DNA of 64,000 nt, from positions 12,462,001 to 12,526,000 of the forward strand of contig NC_059538.1 in the NCBI RefSeq assembly GCF_905220415.1, in the 5' to 3' direction. Positions within the stretch are counted from its first letter, which is position 1. Every line of letters begins with the position of its first letter. The stretch is from Colias croceus. Lineage: Eukaryota; Arthropoda; Insecta; Lepidoptera; Pieridae. Made by a program: the position numbers and the translations under genes. Below are positions 60,581 to 64,000 of the stretch, piece by piece. The notes below the pieces were generated by a model, which made no database searches, was not told the DNA's origin, and was given only the letters and a program-made list of their open reading frames with translations.

Positions 60581-60751
60581 TAGGTTAGATTTTATTAAAC
60601 TGGGTTTCTTTTTAAATTCATACGTATTCATACATTAATTCCTATAGTATGTTCACATAATTTTTTCCAGTAAAACATTTACCTGCAGAATGTTGGTTAA
60701 GGTTTCAAATCATCAACTATTTTTAAACAAAAATAAGCCAATGATATTTAA

Positions 60752-60992
60752 TAAAACCGGCCAAGTGCGAGTCGGACTCGTGCACGAAGGGTTCCGTACT
60801 ACCCTTAATATTTTACTTTTTAAAATTTTTAGTATTTGTTGTTATAGTGGCAACGGAAATATATCATTTGTGAAAATTTCAGCTTTCTAGCTATCGCGGT
60901 TTATGAGAAACAGCCTGGAGACAGACAGACAGACGACGAAGTCTCAATATTAGGGTCCCGTTTTACTCTTTGGGCACGGAACTCTAAAAAGG
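60752..60992 (+). repeat. Interspersed repeat family K, copy 3
   Basis: accggccaagtgcgagtcgg at the start, gggttccgtact, cagcctggagacagacag, and gggtcccgttttactctttgg ... ctaaaaa at the end. The best-preserved head of the three copies. Confidence 0.7.
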
Positions 60993-61772
60993 AAATACCT
61001 ATCTATTTATCATTCCGACAGTATGAATAAACAACTCGATAAACATAATTTGTTGACCGCATTTCCGATCATTAAGCACTGCGGTTTCTATTGTTGTTTA
61101 ATTAAAGTGACCATCGATTGTTGAATGAGACAAAATTATTTGTGTTCAATCGCGGGATTTTGCCTAATGTAGTTGCTTTGATAGCATTGAATTATGCGTG
61201 AATGTAGCTTATTACTAAAGTGTGAATAAAATGGATGATTAATCAGTTTTATTACGATTAGATTTGGATATTTATAGCATAGGTTGTGAAGTTCAAAAGA
61301 CGTTTAATGATGCTTTTTTGTGTGTGATTAATTATTTTCGAAATGATTCTGATTTGCAAATAAAATATTATGAAATTTTACGTAAATCCATACATTATAA
61401 TATACAGAAAAGCCAAGGCATATCCAATAATTTCCTTCATTTAATTTTTATGCAGGTATGATATAAAGAAGAATATTTTTTATAATGCAATGAAGAGATT
61501 TAATATGGGTATCATTTAAGCTATCACCAATTTAATTAGTTTTGTGTTTCTTAAATAATAGGGTTTGTCCTCAAAATAGTAGATCTGTCACCAAAATGTA
61601 GTCACCAAACAATGCAAAATCAGTTCCACATTAAATCACCTAAAATCCTGAGATATAAGGTCTAGTACCAAATAAATATTTTTGTATGTATTATAATAGG
61701 TGTGTCCTAATAAGTATTTAAGCAAACTAATTTAAAGAGATCACCAATAAATCATATTATGTTACTAAAATT

Positions 61773-61940
61773 TAAAATAATCAATATTTCTTCTTAAAAA
61801 TAATAACCACTGAATAATCAGCTCTGGTTTAATAGCTGGCTAATGGTTAGCATAATTGTAGATAAAACACTTAATTAAAGTTAAAATAATCAATATTTAT
61901 TGTTAAAAAACAATAATCACTGAATAATCAGCGCTGGTTT
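61773..61940. repeat. Tandem duplication inside the MULE
   Basis: Two versions of taaaataatcaatattt...cactgaataatcagc-ctggttt at 61773-61830 and 61882-61940, 110 bp apart. The right version includes the stop codon and last residues of the transposase remnant, so the left one is a duplicated 3' end. Confidence 0.7.
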
Positions 61941-62099
61941 GGATTTCGAAGGGCGCCCCCTTTTTCTTTTCTGGCCGATAAGCACATTTTTTGCTTCTGG
62001 TGGGGGGTTGGCCAGCTTTAAGCGTATGGCTAATCCGATAATATGTTTGCACATGTCAATTTTTAAAGCGCGCCAATTTGTCTCCGCCCCTTTGATCAT
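61917..62099 (-). pseudogene. MULE transposase C-terminal remnant (SWIM zinc finger)
   Basis: 60 codons. MCKHIIGLAIRLKLANPPPE is the C-x-H half of a SWIM zinc finger, which in Mutator-type transposases lies near the C-terminus, and QKRKRGRPSKSKPAL is a basic AT-hook-like (GRP) tail common after it. The preceding CxC half and the whole DDE catalytic domain are missing. The open ATG appears fortuitous. The assignment agrees with the 9-bp target duplication. Confidence 0.65.
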
Positions 62100-62581
62100 T
62101 TTTTCATTAAAATTATAAATTGATGTATTAAATTGGTAACCAATACTATTAATTTAATATCTGAACGAAATAAAATGTTACTACTGTATTGGTGACAAAA
62201 TATCAAATAAAAAGGAGTCGCAGTCAGGGATCGATAATCGATTTATTTGGTGACAGATCTACCATTCTGAGCACAGAGCTATTATTTAAGTAACAAAACT
62301 GTTATTATAAGAACGAAGTTTATATTCATGTAATGCAATATAATTTTATTGGTTATCAATCTCTTATTTTATACACATATTAAGATTAATTTGATAATTC
62401 ACACCTGGGAACAATTTTTGTTTATGTGGTGATAGATCTATTTATTAGGTGATACAACTTGATGACAAATATAAATTTTGGTGATAGAAAATATAGTTCC
62501 CATTTAATATTTGGGAAGAGATCGATACTTTTCACAATGTCTGTTATGTTAATACCTATTTAGTATTTACTATACAAACAA

Positions 62582-63520
62582 GATTTATTTATTTTTATTT
62601 TTTACATACATAGATTCCTTACAGCTATTTGTATTACAATATTTTTATTTAACTTTAACAAAACAATACGCCAATAAAAAGGAATACCAATAATAAGACA
62701 ATTAATGTGACAGTAGTTTTACATTACTTAATTATAACAATGATAAAGTGGAAAAAATTAATTTATACATATATGTTTTTGGACATGATATACAAAAAAG
62801 AGGAAAACGTACCTACCCATTATAGAATGTTTGGTATGGATGTGTGAATGTGTGTACTGTGTGTGTAGTGTATAATGGTGTAGTGTGGTGAGAATGTGTA
62901 AAAGTAAACTAAGAAATTATTGAATTGGTGATGTCTGTTACTGCTTTTTTAAAACTGTTACGGGAGAGATGAAATATGTCAACACTTGAAAATTTCTTAT
63001 TGTAAATATCAGGTAGACGGAAGAGTGTAGAATTTTGCAGGTGTTTGGTTGAAGCGAGGGGAACCTTTAATAGTTGGCAATGCCTTGTTCGTAATGACGG
63101 TGTTTGTAGTGATATATTACCGAGAATATTTGGACAGTCCAGTCTATTACGCATTATGTCGTAAAGCAGCATCATGTCAATAATATCTCTCCGTTGTTCG
63201 AGTGTATTGATCCTTTGGAGAGAGCATCCTTCAAGGTAATTAGCACAAGAGGTCTTCGATATAAAATTAAGTTTCCTAATAAATATTTTTTGAATATTTT
63301 CCAAACGGTCAATATAACAGCGATAAGAGGGACGCCAGATCGGACTCGCAAATTCTAGTACGCTTCGCACATACGCAAAATACAGCACTTTTAAACATAA
63401 GATATCTGTGAATGCATCACAAGTCCGAAGTATGAAATTAATGACATCCTTTTTTTTCCGGGTAAAAGTAATTAATTGGCATTTGTTAATATTAATAGAT
63501 ATTTTATTAGTTTAGATAAA
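62582..63520 (-). pseudogene. CR1-like LINE fragment, 3' end of reverse transcriptase ORF
   Basis: The minus strand reads SININ-KCQLITFTRKK, then directly the late block CLKVLYFAYVRSVLEFASPIW and YIDRLENIQKIFIRKL, with a stop at 62909-62911. The first part normally precedes a conserved D-L-G-V stretch of about 60 residues; its absence shows an internal deletion near 63430. Everything N-terminal, including the catalytic palm, is lost by 5' truncation. An A-rich tail (T-rich on +, 62582-62603) marks the 3' end. The late block is typical of CR1/Rex-type RT C-termini. Confidence 0.75.
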
Positions 63521-63558
63521 AAAAAAACACGGAAGTAATGCTAGTAGGATATCATTAA

Positions 63559-63704
63559 TCTTAAAATTCCCGTGTCACAATGTTTGTTACCATATTCCTC
63601 CAAAACCGCTGGACCGATTCTCATGAAATTTTCGGTCGGGTCTGCGAATCGGCCAACATTTACTTTTGATATGTACCACGGGCGAAGCCGGAGCGGACCG
63701 CTAG
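63559..63704 (+). mobile_element. Helitron family C, copy 3
   Basis: TCTTAAAATTCCCGTGTCAC after A; ends GAGCGGACCGCTAG before T. Short, with the family C phrase and a family D-like terminus (accacgggcgaagccgg), hence a mosaic. Confidence 0.75.
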
Positions 63705-64000
63705 TTCTAATATTAATATCTCATTCAACAAACAATTAAACTGTTTAAACGACAAAGCAAATGAAAAAGCAACTATAACAATAATACCGCTTCCACTATA
63801 AAGGCGTGCACATCATAAATTCACTAATTTAAATCATACAATCCGACTACACAAAGTTGAAAGTAGCTTACATTTTCTGATGGAATTTTTAATTAAATAA
63901 TCGTGTTCGAGTTCATTCTAGCGTCATAAATAAATTTCCTTTTATAATTAGACCACGAATTTTGTATAGTGCTCTGAAGACTTTGGGATTTAATTCGGAA

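Larger units (their letters stand above)
61507..62501 (-). mobile_element. Mutator-like (MULE) transposon, internally deleted
   Basis: 995 bp starting ggg and ending ccc, flanked by a perfect 9-bp repeat atttaatat (61498-61506 and 62502-62510), the duplication length of the Mutator superfamily. Ends share gggwayyatwtt...ctatcaccaa in inverted orientation. Inner inverted blocks agree more strongly (cttaaataatag and agtagatctgtcacc at 61549-61592 versus the complement at 62248-62290). The word tcacc recurs at least five times at each end. The interior has a transposase C-terminal remnant and a 110-bp tandem duplication. Confidence 0.65.
55648..64000 (+). other. Neuroligin intron 5 (right end outside the window)
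   Basis: At least 8.3 kb. I looked for the next neuroligin exon (phase 1 entry) and found none. Unlisted parts, 55869-56492, 56693-58763, 59532-60343, 60993-61497 and 63705-64000, are AT-rich without supported genes. Confidence 0.6.

Overview
The window is AT-rich insect genomic DNA, almost certainly from a moth or butterfly (Lepidoptera). The evidence is the type of spliced gene, a tRNA-headed SINE of lepidopteran type, and dozens of short repeats with the TC...GCTAG ends of Helitrons that litter lepidopteran introns. There is no bacterial-style gene organisation.

One host gene is recognisable with confidence: the 5' half of a neuroligin, a catalytically dead carboxylesterase-like synaptic adhesion protein, on the + strand. 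Five coding exons are visible (14921-15365, 30363-30515, 42637-42834, 55047-55163, 55522-55647), encoding about 346 residues from the signal peptide into the middle of the esterase-like domain. All five donors are GT, all the acceptors are AG, and every junction is phase 1. The rest of the esterase domain, the membrane segment and the cytoplasmic tail are not in the window. Introns 1-3 are about 15.0, 12.1 and 12.2 kb; intron 4 is only 358 bp; intron 5 runs off the right edge. A 5' UTR segment with a four-codon upstream ORF precedes the start codon.

The remainder is mostly transposon sequence. Positions 4616-8844 hold a full-length Jockey-clade LINE (minus strand) with a 12-bp target duplication and an ORF2 broken by one 1-nt frameshift. 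Intron 2 carries a deleted hAT element with intact ends (30736-32725). Intron 3 carries a DNA transposon of unassigned superfamily (51575-53860), with matching ends, a 4-bp duplication, repeated subterminal motifs and a small two-exon gene. Intron 5 carries a Mutator-like element with a SWIM-finger transposase remnant (61507-62501), a CR1-like LINE fragment (62582-63520), and a MITE split by a Helitron (58773-59522). At least 30 Helitron copies or fragments fall in about seven families, plus several MITEs, a lone LTR and a large perfect inverted repeat built on a tRNA-like sequence.

The least explained items are the 51575-53860 element, the two inserts that share a head but have unrelated inverted repeats (41603-41761 and 50853-51059), the tRNA palindrome (34719-34960), and an orphan promoter with a signal-peptide-like first exon (17663-17774).
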